From positions 1 to 43,184 of the forward strand of contig JADYZN010000004.1 of assembly GCA_020853095.1 (NCBI GenBank): a stretch of DNA of 43,184 nt, given 5' to 3'. Under the pieces are notes generated by a model. That model made no database searches. It had not been told where the DNA came from and saw only the letters and a program-made list of their open reading frames with translations. The position numbers and the translations under genes were made by a program. Below, piece by piece: positions 16,369-24,901 of the stretch. Source of the DNA: Phycisphaerales bacterium (GTDB taxonomy: Bacteria; Planctomycetota; Phycisphaerae; Tepidisphaerales; Tepidisphaeraceae). Each line of letters opens with the position of its first letter. Position 1 is the stretch's first letter.

Positions 16369-17910
16369 TCACCCAAGTCGTTGTTCGATGACTTGTCGCA
16401 TGATCTCGACGGGTGCGTCCCGGCCCGTCCAGAAATGAAACTGGCCGGCCGCCTGCCGCAGAAACATTTCAACCCCGCCCACCGTGCGGGCGCCCGCCTG
16501 TTGAGCCAGCGTCAGCAGCCGGGTTTGCATGGGGTTGTAGACCGCGTCGAACACCAGCGAGTCGGCCGACAGTTTGGGCATCTGTCCATCAAACACCGAG
16601 GCCCCGGCGTGCGGGTGCATCCCGATGCTGGTGGTGTGAATGAAAATATCGCAGCACGTCCCCGACAGTTTGGACAGTTCGGCCGCGACGACCTTGCCGG
16701 TCTTCCCGTTGAACTCATCGGCCAGCGCGTCGGCCCGCTCGCGGGTGCGATTGTAAATGACCACCGTGGCGCCGTAATGGGCCAGCGCCGCCACCGCCGT
16801 CCGGCCGGTCCCGCCCGCGCCGATCACGGCGACCCTTCGGCCGGCCAGCTCCTCGCGTTGGATGCCCAGCGGCGCGGTGATCGAGTCGAGGATGGCGCCG
16901 TAATCGGTGTTGATGCCGTGCATCACCGGTTCGCCCCCGCCGTTTCGATCAATGCGGATCGTATTGACCGCGCCGATGGATTGCGCCAGCGGCTCGATCC
17001 GGCCGGCCTTTTCCTGCAAATAACGCAGGGCGTTTTCCTTGTGCGGAATCGTGATCGACAAACCGCTCAGGTCCATCCCCCGCATCGCCAGGAACGATTC
17101 CATGAACGCCTTGAACGATTCGTATCCCGCGTTGACCAGCAACGGCAGATAAACACCGTCAATCCCCGCCTGCGAAAATGCCGCGTTGTGAATCGCCGGC
17201 GACATCGAATGCGCAATCGGACTGCCGACCACGCCATACACTTTCGTATCCGGCCCGATCGCATCCCACCGGTAGATCCGCTTCATCTGCTCGATGGTGA
17301 CCTGCCCCGGCGCGGTGGCCGATGGGTTGGAAAGGGAGGCGAACGTCAAAAACGCCCCGAACTTTTTCGCCAGAATCCGCGAAAGCATCCCCGCCTCCCC
17401 CATGCACAGGGCGACCGACGGTTTCTGGCGATTTTGAAGAATCTCAAAGGCTTCAAGGTTGTCGCGCAACGTGCGCGCTGACCAGACGATTTTGACAATC
17501 TCCGCCGTCGTCTGGTTCAACTCCGTCAGCACGTTGTGCATCTTGTCCGGCCGGCCGGAAAAATCATGAAAACTGACGATCGTGCGGGGGCGATTCTCGT
17601 CGGACGGCCGGAGCTGTTTCCACAACCCCGACTTCAATTCCACGTCGATATAAGCGGCCTTGTTCGCCCTGGACAACAGCGCGGCCCGCTGTTCATCGGG
17701 CAATTCGCATCGTCCACCCTCCCACGTCGGCCGGCAGGTCACGATCACCGGCAACGTCGATTGCGACACCACCTGCTCGATCAGATCCCCGTCCGTGACC
17801 TCATCGACCCGCAACTCCACCAGATCCGCCCCCGCCTCCGCCGCCAACGCCACATCCCGCCGAGCCTGGGCCAGGTCCGAAACGAAAATGGGAACGCACA
17901 AATAGGTCAT
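16369..17910 (-). CDS. aroDE: Bifunctional 3-dehydroquinate dehydratase / shikimate dehydrogenase
   Basis: This 513-residue fusion catalyses two consecutive steps of the shikimate pathway. Residues 1-215 are a type I (AroD) domain with H115 (SFHDFSG) and the Schiff-base lysine K140 (AEIVKIVWSA). Residues 222-513 are AroE with the shikimate site SPIAHSMSPAIHN, catalytic K291 (ITIPHKEN) and D336 (GINTDYGA), the nucleotide motif GAGGTG (364-369) and the NADP-type NRTR (387-390). ATG 17910 starts one base after the dapA stop, so the two genes form an operon. Such AroDE fusions are known in plants, chlamydiae and planctomycetes. Confidence 0.95.
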   Translation of the reverse strand: MTYLCVPIFVSDLAQARRDVALAAEAGADLVELRVDEVTDGDLIEQVVSQSTLPVIVTCRPTWEGGRCELPDEQRAALLSRANKAAYIDVELKSGLWKQLRPSDENRPRTIVSFHDFSGRPDKMHNVLTELNQTTAEIVKIVWSARTLRDNLEAFEILQNRQKPSVALCMGEAGMLSRILAKKFGAFLTFASLSNPSATAPGQVTIEQMKRIYRWDAIGPDTKVYGVVGSPIAHSMSPAIHNAAFSQAGIDGVYLPLLVNAGYESFKAFMESFLAMRGMDLSGLSITIPHKENALRYLQEKAGRIEPLAQSIGAVNTIRIDRNGGGEPVMHGINTDYGAILDSITAPLGIQREELAGRRVAVIGAGGTGRTAVAALAHYGATVVIYNRTRERADALADEFNGKTGKVVAAELSKLSGTCCDIFIHTTSIGMHPHAGASVFDGQMPKLSADSLVFDAVYNPMQTRLLTLAQQAGARTVGGVEMFLRQAAGQFHFWTGRDAPVEIMRQVIEQRLG

Positions 17911-17911
17911 C

Positions 17912-18787
17912 TCACTTGCTAAGGTCCAATCCATTCATCAGTTCCGCGATCTGCTTTTTGGTCCCTTCGCCCGCTTCCCACACCGGCAATCGCAATTCGC
18001 CGCTGTCCAGCTTCGCGTGTTGCATGGCGAATTTGATTCCCGGCGGGTTGCCATCCAGAAACATGGCGCGCATCAGCGGAAACAGTTGCCGATGCACCTT
18101 GCCCGCATCGGCGTATCGCCCCTCGGCCGCCAGTTTCACCAGTTGTTTGATCCGCGCCGGGACCAGGTTGGACAGCACGCTGATGACCCCCTTTGCCCCG
18201 ATGCTCATCAACGGCAACGTCAGCGAATCATCCCCCGACAGAATCGTGATGTCGCACAACGACGCGATCTCACTGGTCATGTCCATCGAGCCGGTCGCTT
18301 CCTTGATCGCCACGATGTTCGGGTGCTTCGCCAATCTCGCAACCGTCTGCGCCGACATCGTGATCCCCGTCCGGCCGGGAATGTTGTACAGCACGATCGG
18401 CAGATCCACCCCGTCGGCCAACGTCATAAAATGACGATACAGCCCCTCCTGCGACGGCTTGTTGTAATACGGATTGACCGACAATCCTCCATCCGCCCCC
18501 GCCTTCTTCGCGAATTCATGCAGTTGCATCGCCTCGCTGGTGGCGTTGGCCCCCACACCCGCGATCACCGGAACCCTGCCGGCGGCGGTCTTCACGCTCA
18601 ATTCGATCACCCGCTCATGCTCTTCAAAATCGAGCGTGGGCGATTCGCCGGTTGTCCCCACCGGAACCAGCCCGTCGATGCCGCTCTCTATCTGCCGTTC
18701 GATCTGCTGTCGCAACCGCTGCTCGTCCAGTTTCCCGTCTCGAAACGGGGTAATCATCGCCGTCATTGCACCATGAAACATATTCAT
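17912..18787 (-). CDS. dapA: 4-hydroxy-tetrahydrodipicolinate synthase
   Basis: The 291-residue product has the family's normal length. It condenses pyruvate with aspartate semialdehyde in lysine and diaminopimelate synthesis. Key residues are the Schiff-base lysine K162 (VAIKEATG), Y134 (LYNIPGRTG) and the Thr pair in VPVGTTGES (45-46). I chose ATG 18787; ATG 18781, two codons later, is equally possible, and the longer frame to 18910 is not family-like. The enzyme is cytoplasmic. It is the first gene of a two-gene operon with aroDE. A TATGAT box 28 bases before the start on the minus strand may be its -10. Confidence 0.94.
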   Translation of the reverse strand: MNMFHGAMTAMITPFRDGKLDEQRLRQQIERQIESGIDGLVPVGTTGESPTLDFEEHERVIELSVKTAAGRVPVIAGVGANATSEAMQLHEFAKKAGADGGLSVNPYYNKPSQEGLYRHFMTLADGVDLPIVLYNIPGRTGITMSAQTVARLAKHPNIVAIKEATGSMDMTSEIASLCDITILSGDDSLTLPLMSIGAKGVISVLSNLVPARIKQLVKLAAEGRYADAGKVHRQLFPLMRAMFLDGNPPGIKFAMQHAKLDSGELRLPVWEAGEGTKKQIAELMNGLDLSK

Positions 18788-18866
18788 TCCATCTCGTTGA
18801 GGTCCAAAGCGCCCCATCATAGTCCGCCCAATGCCGGCCAACAAATGCGAACATCCTATCGTCCCC

Positions 18867-18894
18867 GTGGAAATCTCTCCTCGAAGATTATAAT
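18867..18894 (+). promoter_or_regulatory. Promoter of mobA, probably leaderless
   Basis: A consensus TATAAT (18889-18894) lies seven bases before the ATG at 18902. The only -35 candidate is a weak GTGGAA (18867-18872) at 16 bases. The intervening CCTCTCC cannot act as a ribosome-binding site. Confidence 0.5.
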
Positions 18895-18901
18895 CCTCTC
18901 C

Positions 18902-19507
18902 ATGCCCCAACCCGATCCCGCCACCGTGACATTGGCCATCCTCGCAGGCGGCGCTGGCTCACGCATGGGCTTGCCCAAAAGTCACCTCGAAATTCATGGC
19001 CAACCTGTCCTCCATTACCTGCTCCGGCGGTTCCAATGGCCCGGCCCAACTCTGCTGGTCACCTCGCCCGGCCGACAAAACCCACCGGCCGCCTCTGAAT
19101 TCAACCTCGAAGTCGCCGACCCCATTCCCGACCAAGGCCCCCTGCGCGGCCTGCTGACCGCCTTGGAACACTCCTCCACCCCATGGGTCCTCGCCTGCAC
19201 CACCGACATGCCGCTGGTCCAACCATTGCACCTTCATTGGCTTTTGGAACAATCTTCATCCCACCCCGAAACGCTCGGCCTGATGATCCAACCCCAGGCC
19301 GGCCAGATCGAACCCTTTCCCTCCCTTTTTCATACCTCCGCCACCGATCCTATCGCACAACAGCTTCTACAATCCCGCCGATCCGTTCATGGTCTGGCCC
19401 GCTTGTCCGGTTTTTCGGTTGTCAGTGCCCCGGCCGAATGGGATTCAAAAGTTTGGACCAACCTCAACAACCGCAACGACTTGCATCAATTTCTGGATAC
19501 CCTCTAA
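18902..19507 (+). CDS. mobA: Molybdenum cofactor guanylyltransferase-like NTP transferase
   Basis: This 201-residue protein has the nucleotidyltransferase motif LAILAGGAGSRMGLPKSHLEI (residues about 11-31) and the metal-binding TTDMPLV. It also has the substrate segment DQGPLRGLLTAL seen in MobA proteins, which attach GMP to molybdopterin. The C-terminal part is short but within the family range. It overlaps the convergent glycosyltransferase gene by four bases at its stop. No other molybdenum gene is nearby, so the assignment rests on sequence alone. Confidence 0.8.
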   Translation: MPQPDPATVTLAILAGGAGSRMGLPKSHLEIHGQPVLHYLLRRFQWPGPTLLVTSPGRQNPPAASEFNLEVADPIPDQGPLRGLLTALEHSSTPWVLACTTDMPLVQPLHLHWLLEQSSSHPETLGLMIQPQAGQIEPFPSLFHTSATDPIAQQLLQSRRSVHGLARLSGFSVVSAPAEWDSKVWTNLNNRNDLHQFLDTL

Positions 19508-20631
19508 CCCATCGCCCGCGACAACAATTTGCCCGCCACGTGTTTCGCATCAAAAAATTCTTCCGCCAGCTTTCGAGCCAGCCGCGACTGTTTGCCATAA
19601 TCCGATGCGATCACTTCAAACGCCTCGACGGCCTCATCCAGCGTATCAAATCGAAATATCCCTTCGGAATTTGGCAAAATCTTGCTTGGGCCGGTGTTTT
19701 GCACCACACACGGCCTGCCACTGGCCAGATAACACAATGTCCGATCGCTCAGCCACGCCGTCTGATATTTCACATACGCCGGCTTGGCACACCCGAATTC
19801 CCCTCCGGATTGCTGCACATAATCCCGAAACGCCTCGGCCGTCGGCGTCACCTCGTGTGACTCACGCACACGCCAACCCTTGTCCCGCAACATTTGATAT
19901 TCAGCGGCCTCACCCGCCAGGCATATTGCTAACTCCAGTGGGTGACTGACTTTATGCGGCAGGTCCAGGAACGGCAAAAACCCCGATCGTTTGTCGTTTT
20001 TGAAATACGATCCATCGGCCTCCACGATCCATTCATCCATGTACCAGTGCGATACCGTGGTGAATGGCGCCGTTGGCACGGGTGGACAGGCCGGCCATTG
20101 GTCCAATGAAACACATGGAGATGTGTAAATCCACTCACGCCCCACATCCGGAAACCGCGAACCCGCCCGCCCAACCGTTTCGCCGATCGTAAAACAGGCC
20201 TGATGCGCCGGCACCGGCAAATATCCCTTGGCGATGTTGATTTGCAGAATGCCCGGATCGATGTCCATGAAGGCCGACCGCTTGAATTTCCGCACAAAAT
20301 CGGGCGACAAATCGTATCGAAAATCAATCAACAGGTCCGATTCCAGAACCTGTTCCACCGAAACGCACCCCGACGCCACATCGCCCGACAACTCCCGTCC
20401 ATCCCGTGTGGCAATGGCGATGGATGGGTCAAAACCATACGGCTTTAAGCGATATTTCAACGTCTGAATTTGATCCCGTGTCTGGTCATCGGTGCATTTG
20501 GGGTCATTGACATCAAACCAGATGATCTCATGGCCAAGGGCGCGCAGTCCAAACGCCCAGTTCAAAAAAACCCATAAAACCCCACCCTGGGGATAACGCA
20601 GCGTATTGGATGTGGAGAGGCAGATTTGCAT
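19504..20631 (-). CDS. Glycosyltransferase-like protein (GT-B fold)
   Basis: The 375-residue protein starts MQICLSTSNTLRYPQGGVLWVFLNWAFGLRALGHEIIWFDV, a typical first Rossmann strand and helix of GT-B enzymes. The C-terminal donor domain contains YLASGRPCVVQNTGPSKILPNSEGIFRF and TLDEAVEAFEVIASDYGKQSRLARKLAEEFFDAKHV, as in family 1/4-like transferases that act in the cytoplasm. The sugar and acceptor are not predictable. It starts 12 bp after the 78-residue gene and probably shares its transcript. Confidence 0.7.
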   Translation of the reverse strand: MQICLSTSNTLRYPQGGVLWVFLNWAFGLRALGHEIIWFDVNDPKCTDDQTRDQIQTLKYRLKPYGFDPSIAIATRDGRELSGDVASGCVSVEQVLESDLLIDFRYDLSPDFVRKFKRSAFMDIDPGILQINIAKGYLPVPAHQACFTIGETVGRAGSRFPDVGREWIYTSPCVSLDQWPACPPVPTAPFTTVSHWYMDEWIVEADGSYFKNDKRSGFLPFLDLPHKVSHPLELAICLAGEAAEYQMLRDKGWRVRESHEVTPTAEAFRDYVQQSGGEFGCAKPAYVKYQTAWLSDRTLCYLASGRPCVVQNTGPSKILPNSEGIFRFDTLDEAVEAFEVIASDYGKQSRLARKLAEEFFDAKHVAGKLLSRAMG

Positions 20632-20643
20632 CGTCAGGCTCGT

Positions 20644-20880
20644 TCATGGCGGCGGGGGGGTTGTATCGCTCAACAATTCCTGCACTCGCTGCACCCGCCC
20701 GGGATGGGTTTCCAACAGGATTTCAATGGCCCGGTTCAATTCCCGCATCCGGGGGTCATTTTGGATCACCTGTGCCCCGTCCGCGGGGGCTTGCAGGCGG
20801 TCCAGGTCGGCGGCCAGGGACAAAACCCGTTGCCGCATGGGTAAATAGTACAAATCAAGCAGTTGTCTGGCCGTGAGCAT
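20644..20880 (-). CDS. Hypothetical protein, 78 aa
   Basis: The product starts MLTARQLLDLYYLPMRQRVL and appears wholly helical, with a charged middle (LAADLDRLQAPADG, RMRELNRAIEILLETHPGRV) and a PPPP end. No family is recognised. ATG 20880 is favoured because TACAAT lies seven bases upstream; the frame extends to 21036 but lacks a start signal there. It precedes the glycosyltransferase by 12 bp. Confidence 0.55.
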   Translation of the reverse strand: MLTARQLLDLYYLPMRQRVLSLAADLDRLQAPADGAQVIQNDPRMRELNRAIEILLETHPGRVQRVQELLSDTTPPPP

Positions 20881-20887
20881 GGAGACG

Positions 20888-20893
20888 ATTGTA
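20888..20893 (-). promoter_or_regulatory. -10 box of the 78-aa gene, probably leaderless
   Basis: TACAAT on the minus strand ends seven bases before ATG 20880 (bases CGTCTCC between). This is the same arrangement as at mobA. No convincing -35 is present. Confidence 0.35.
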
Positions 20894-21011
20894 CCCGCTC
20901 GGCGGGGCATCGAAACGCCATCAAGCCCCTCCAACAGACGGATTTGTCGGCGCAGCTTTCCTCTCTTATGGCAACGGCCTACGATTTGCCGATAGGGACT
21001 GATGAGTTTCG

Positions 21012-21039
21012 TTGACTCCCCACCCGGACGGGTCATAAT
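21012..21039 (+). promoter_or_regulatory. Promoter of the DUF2203 gene
   Basis: TTGACT (21012-21017), 16 bases, CATAAT (21034-21039). The leader to ATG 21125 is about 79 bases and carries AAAGG upstream of the start. Confidence 0.55.
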
Positions 21040-21124
21040 CCGGGATGGTGCATCAGCCGCCGCACGGGATATCGAGCGGCCCGCGCGGCGCGAGTTCAGT
21101 CTCGCGATAGAAAGGCGGCAACAG

Positions 21125-21556
21125 ATGGCAGGTTCACAATCGTTAAGCCCACAGCCGGTTCACCCTTCCCGTCCCCGGCGGCGATTTACGCTGACCGAGG
21201 CAAACCGGTCCCTTCCGCTGGTCAGGCGGATCGTGGCCGACATCGTTCAAGCCCAGCAGGTCGCCTCGGAATTGCATACCCAGGCCGAATTGCTTTCCGG
21301 ACGCGATCAACAGGATGCCCAGGGCGAACTGCAACGGCAGGTCAGTCGCCTGCAGGAATACGTCGATGAGCTGACCGAAGTCGGCGTGGAATTGAAAGAT
21401 TATCATGTCGGCCTGATCGATTTCATCGCCCGCCACCAGGGACGCGACATTTACCTGTGCTGGAAACTGGGCGAAGACCAGATCACCCACTGGCACGAGC
21501 TGCAGGATGGCTTTGCCGGCCGCCAGCCCGTGTCGTTGCTGGAAGACAGCGAATGA
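21125..21556 (+). CDS. DUF2203 family protein
   Basis: The 143-residue product matches the DUF2203 pattern: RFTLTEANRSLPLVRRIVADIV at residues about 20-41, a central helix-rich part (LSGRDQQDAQGELQRQVSRLQ), then GVELKDYHVGLIDFIARHQGRDIYLCWKLGEDQITHWHELQDGFAGRQPV. The family's function is unknown. ATG 21125 was chosen for its AAAGG. It is cytoplasmic and probably coiled-coil. It is a single-gene unit ending in a clear terminator. Confidence 0.82.
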   Translation: MAGSQSLSPQPVHPSRPRRRFTLTEANRSLPLVRRIVADIVQAQQVASELHTQAELLSGRDQQDAQGELQRQVSRLQEYVDELTEVGVELKDYHVGLIDFIARHQGRDIYLCWKLGEDQITHWHELQDGFAGRQPVSLLEDSE

Positions 21557-21589
21557 TGTGTTCGGCTTGAATTTCCAACCCCATGCACG

Positions 21590-21622
21590 ACGGGCGGGCC
21601 AGATGGCTCGCCCGTTTGTTTG
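21590..21622 (+). terminator. Rho-independent terminator of the DUF2203 gene
   Basis: ACGGGCGGGCC (21590-21600), loop AGAT, GGCTCGCCCGT (21605-21615): 11 pairs with one wobble, followed by TTGTTTG. Confidence 0.75.
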
Positions 21623-21683
21623 ATATCAAAGCAGCCCGGCCCCGCTAAAAACGTTGGCGGAAATGCCCATTCGGTTGGGCCGA

Positions 21684-22664
21684 TCATCCAAACCGATGCC
21701 CCGTGAAATGGATGAAGACATCCTCCAGCGTCGGCTTGCCGACCGAAACCGATTCCACCAGTCCGGGCAACGCCCCGATCAGCGCCGGGATGAATTCATG
21801 CCCCCGTTCGCGCTGGATGCGCAGGGTCTGGTCGACCGGTTCGGGGTTGATGTCGAACTTCCGCTGGATCATCTCCCTGGCGCGGGTTGGATCGGTCGTG
21901 CAAAGCGTGATCACGTCCCCGCCGAGGGTCGATTTCAGCGTAGCCGGTGAATCACACGCCACCAGTGATCCTTTTTCCATGATCGCCAGGCGGCCGCATT
22001 TGTCCGCTTCGTCCATCAGGTGGGTGGTCATCAGGATCGTCACCCCATCCTGGGCCTGAATCTCCTGCAAATAATGCCACAGGTCGATCCGGGCGCCTGG
22101 GTCCAACCCTGTGGAAGGTTCATCCAGCAGCAGGACTCGCGGCTGGTTGAGCAATCCCTTGGCCAATTCCACCCGCCGGCGCATCCCGCCGGAAAAATTT
22201 CCCACTTTTTCGTGCCGCCGGTCGATCAGTTTCAGCCGCGACAACAACCGCTCCATCCGCCGGTTCAACTCAGCGCCGCGTATGCCGTACAGGTGGCCAT
22301 GATGACGAAGGTTTTCATCGGCCGTCAATTGCTTGTCCAGCGAAGGATACTGAAACACAACCCCGATCTGCTGTCGAATCGATTCGCGCTGTTTCAGCAG
22401 GTCCATCCCAAGAATCCGCACGCTGGTGGGCGGCTGATCCTGTGATGGCCGGATCAGCGTACACAAGATCCGAAACAACGTCGTCTTGCCCGAACCATTT
22501 GGACCCAGAAAACCAAATATCTCACCCTGTCGAACCGCCAGCGACAGATCGCGCACCGCGACATGCTCACCATACGCATGGGTCAGATGTTCGATCTCGA
22601 CCACGGATTGGCCCATCCGGCCCCGCTGGACAGCCTCGCTGGTTTCATTTGTCGGCACGATCAT
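21684..22664 (-). CDS. ABC transporter ATPase in the oxidase operon
   Basis: This 326-residue ATPase resembles the DrrA/NatA/CcmA-type partners of ABC-2 permeases. It has Walker A GPNGSGKTT, Q-loop VVFQYPSLDKQLT, signature FSGGMRRRVELAKGL, Walker B VLLLDEPSTGLD and H-loop TTHLMDEAD. The C-terminal domain ends PTLEDVFIHFTGHRFG, as in daunorubicin-type exporters. ATG 22664 has AGAGGCGG upstream and lies 10 bp after the cox3 stop, so it belongs to the oxidase operon. No permease gene follows, because the next gene is convergent. Its partner must be encoded elsewhere. Confidence 0.88.
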   Translation of the reverse strand: MIVPTNETSEAVQRGRMGQSVVEIEHLTHAYGEHVAVRDLSLAVRQGEIFGFLGPNGSGKTTLFRILCTLIRPSQDQPPTSVRILGMDLLKQRESIRQQIGVVFQYPSLDKQLTADENLRHHGHLYGIRGAELNRRMERLLSRLKLIDRRHEKVGNFSGGMRRRVELAKGLLNQPRVLLLDEPSTGLDPGARIDLWHYLQEIQAQDGVTILMTTHLMDEADKCGRLAIMEKGSLVACDSPATLKSTLGGDVITLCTTDPTRAREMIQRKFDINPEPVDQTLRIQRERGHEFIPALIGALPGLVESVSVGKPTLEDVFIHFTGHRFG

Positions 22665-22674
22665 TGGCCGCCTC

Positions 22675-23220
22675 TCACGTGAGATACAACAACCCGAACA
22701 ACACGATCCAAACCCCCACCACAAAATGCCAGTACATCCCAACGTATTCCGTCGCCGCTGCCAAGATTCCGCCCCGCGCGGTCTGAACCCCCAGCACCCC
22801 CAACGCCACCAACCCACCCGCCAGATGCACTCGATGCGCCCCGGACAGCAGCGCATAAGATGCCCAGAACCGGCTGTGTCGCATGTCGCCGATCGGTTGA
22901 AACGCGCCGATGGCCAGAAAGACACAACCCAGCAGCGCCGTCAATCCCAACATTCCCATCACCCGCCGATGTCTTCCGGTACGCGCTGCCGACACCCCCA
23001 TCGCCATCGTCAGGGATGAACCGATCAACACCAGTACATTGGCCGCCCCCATCGGCTTGTTCAACAACGACGATTGCGACTCGAACATCGGCCGGGAAGA
23101 TGAACGCAAAACGATGTACGACCCCACCAGCGCGATGAAAAACATCATCTCGGCCGCCAGGAACATCCATGTCCCCACCTTTCCCGGCGGCAGCGGGTCT
23201 TGGGTCTCAGGAGCCGGCAT
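22675..23220 (-). CDS. ctaE: Cytochrome c oxidase subunit III
   Basis: This 181-residue integral membrane protein shows the subunit III features GTWMFLAAEMMFFIALVGSYIVLR (first helix, with the conserved Glu) and SGAHRVHLAGGL. It ends MYWHFVVGVWIVLFGLLYLT with the WHFVD-like motif (here WHFVV). It has five helices, the short bacterial form that lacks the first two helices of the mitochondrial protein. Its start overlaps the upstream lipoprotein gene by 14 bases, so the two are translationally coupled. Confidence 0.9.
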   Translation of the reverse strand: MPAPETQDPLPPGKVGTWMFLAAEMMFFIALVGSYIVLRSSSRPMFESQSSLLNKPMGAANVLVLIGSSLTMAMGVSAARTGRHRRVMGMLGLTALLGCVFLAIGAFQPIGDMRHSRFWASYALLSGAHRVHLAGGLVALGVLGVQTARGGILAAATEYVGMYWHFVVGVWIVLFGLLYLT

Positions 23221-23968
23221 AAGTCACCTTCAACTCCACCGGCTTGCCCTCACCAATCGTCACCGGCTGTTCCTGCCGGCCCAGCCGTTCGTGCCAGCTC
23301 ACCAGCTTGTATTGGCCGGGTGGAATGCGTTCGATTTGAAACGTTCCATCCGCCGCCGACAACGTCGCCAGCGGCGTCTTCACCACCGCGATCCACGCGC
23401 TCATCCACGGATGCACATCGCATCGAACGTGAATCCATTCGGCGGATTTGAACGTGACGGTCTTTTCCTGTCCCGCGCCGGTCATGCCAAAATTGGCCGG
23501 CGGATTTTTTTGCGGGTCGTAATGCACGTTGTGCAACGTCGGGTCGCTGGATCGAATCCGCACCGGCTGGCCCGCCTGCACCAGCAGCACGTGCGGCACG
23601 TACTGGCAGTTGATCTGGTCCAGCAGCGCGGACTGCGATGGCGGCGACCCGCCGATCTCCGGCCCACCCTCCAGATAAACCACCGTGTTTTGCAATCCCC
23701 CGTTCTGATCCACCAGGACGGTCTGCTCCTTCAACGGCGTTGAACCATCGTGGCAGGGCTGGTTGGCGATGGTGCGCATTTCCGGCGGCGTGCCCTCGAA
23801 AACCACCCGCCCCCGAACGATGCCGTCGCCAGTCAATCGCGTTGTCGGCCTGGCCGACGTGGATGAATTGTCCTGGGCAGAACCCCTGTCGCACCCCATC
23901 CCAAGGCCGATCAATCCCGACAGTACAACCCCGACCACCCAGAGCTTTGGTTTGACCACGACTCTCAC
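23207..23968 (-). CDS. His-rich lipoprotein, cupredoxin-like with carboxypeptidase-like repeat
   Basis: The 253-residue product starts at GTG 23968 (GGAG five bases upstream). Its signal ends in the lipobox LGMGC, so it should be membrane-anchored outside the cytoplasm. Residues about 45-195 resemble the cupredoxin-like methylamine-utilisation type: CHDGSTPLKEQTVLVDQNGGLQNTVVYL, then SSDPTLHNVHYDP and VRCDVHPWMSAWIAVV. The C-terminal part (GTFQIERIPPGQYKLVSWHE) is a carboxypeptidase-regulatory-like beta domain. The conserved His and Cys residues could hold copper. A role in copper delivery or electron transfer to the oxidase is inferred from its position between ctaB and cox3. Confidence 0.7.
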   Translation of the reverse strand: MRVVVKPKLWVVGVVLSGLIGLGMGCDRGSAQDNSSTSARPTTRLTGDGIVRGRVVFEGTPPEMRTIANQPCHDGSTPLKEQTVLVDQNGGLQNTVVYLEGGPEIGGSPPSQSALLDQINCQYVPHVLLVQAGQPVRIRSSDPTLHNVHYDPQKNPPANFGMTGAGQEKTVTFKSAEWIHVRCDVHPWMSAWIAVVKTPLATLSAADGTFQIERIPPGQYKLVSWHERLGRQEQPVTIGEGKPVELKVTYAGS

Positions 23969-23979
23969 TCAATCTCCGT

Positions 23980-24894
23980 TCACAGCCGATCCACCATCAT
24001 CACCCCAAGCAGCAGCGGCAGATAAATGATCGACGCGAAAAACAGCTTGCGGGCGTCAATTCGCCTTTTCGAGATCGCCGCCGACACGCCGAACGACAAA
24101 AACCCAAGCCCCAGCAGCACCGCCGCCGTGAAATAAACCGCGCCGGTCATCCGCAGCATCGGCGGCATCAGGCTGATCGGGATCAACGCCAGCGCGTAAA
24201 TCACGATCTGCCGGCCGGTGATTTCAAGTCCCGGATCGACCACCGGCAGCATCGCGAAACCGCCCCGCGCGTAATCGTCCTTGTACAAGATCGCGATCGC
24301 CAGAAAATGCGGCATCTGCCACATGAACAATATCCCGAACAGCGCCAGCGACTCCATCGACAACGATCCCTGGCAGGCGCTCCACCCCATGACCGGCGGG
24401 ATCGCCCCCGGCACCGCGCCGATCACCGTGTTCAACGTCGAAATCCGCTTCATCGGCGTGTACAAAAAGACGTAACTGCCGATCGTGAACGCCCCCAGCA
24501 GCGCCGTCAGCACGTTCACGAACAACGCCAGCCACGCCACCCCGACAATCGCCAGCGCCACGCCGAACCAGAGCGCCTCCCACGGCATCATCCGACCCGC
24601 CGGCAGCGGACGATTTTGTGTTCGCGGCATCAACTGGTCGTATTTACGCTCGATCAACTGATTGAAAACCCCCGCCGACGATGCCGCCAGCGCCGTTCCA
24701 AACAACGCATGCAGCAGCAACATCCATTGCATCGAGTCGCGGCTGGCCATGTAAAATCCGACCATCGTCGTGATGACGATCAGAAAATTCATGCGCGGCT
24801 TGGTCAATTCGTAAAAATCGTGCAGCCTCGCCGACAACGAAGCCGGCCGCACCACCACCTCATCCACCACTGTTGTTGAAGTTTCAATGTTCAT
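23980..24894 (-). CDS. ctaB: Protoheme IX farnesyltransferase (heme O synthase)
   Basis: This 304-residue member of the UbiA prenyltransferase family adds a farnesyl group to heme b. It has TKPRMNFLIVITTMVGFYM, the first Asp-rich motif NQLIERKYDQLMPRTQNRPLPAG (first Asp replaced by Glu), YTPMKRISTLNTVIGAVPGAIPPVMGW, and the second motif region FMWQMPHFLAIAILYKDDYARGG. About nine helices are present. It is seven bases after ctaA and 11 before the lipoprotein gene. It supplies heme O to CtaA and then heme A to the oxidase. Confidence 0.93.
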   Translation of the reverse strand: MNIETSTTVVDEVVVRPASLSARLHDFYELTKPRMNFLIVITTMVGFYMASRDSMQWMLLLHALFGTALAASSAGVFNQLIERKYDQLMPRTQNRPLPAGRMMPWEALWFGVALAIVGVAWLALFVNVLTALLGAFTIGSYVFLYTPMKRISTLNTVIGAVPGAIPPVMGWSACQGSLSMESLALFGILFMWQMPHFLAIAILYKDDYARGGFAMLPVVDPGLEITGRQIVIYALALIPISLMPPMLRMTGAVYFTAAVLLGLGFLSFGVSAAISKRRIDARKLFFASIIYLPLLLGVMMVDRL

Positions 24895-24901
24895 GAATGT
24901 A

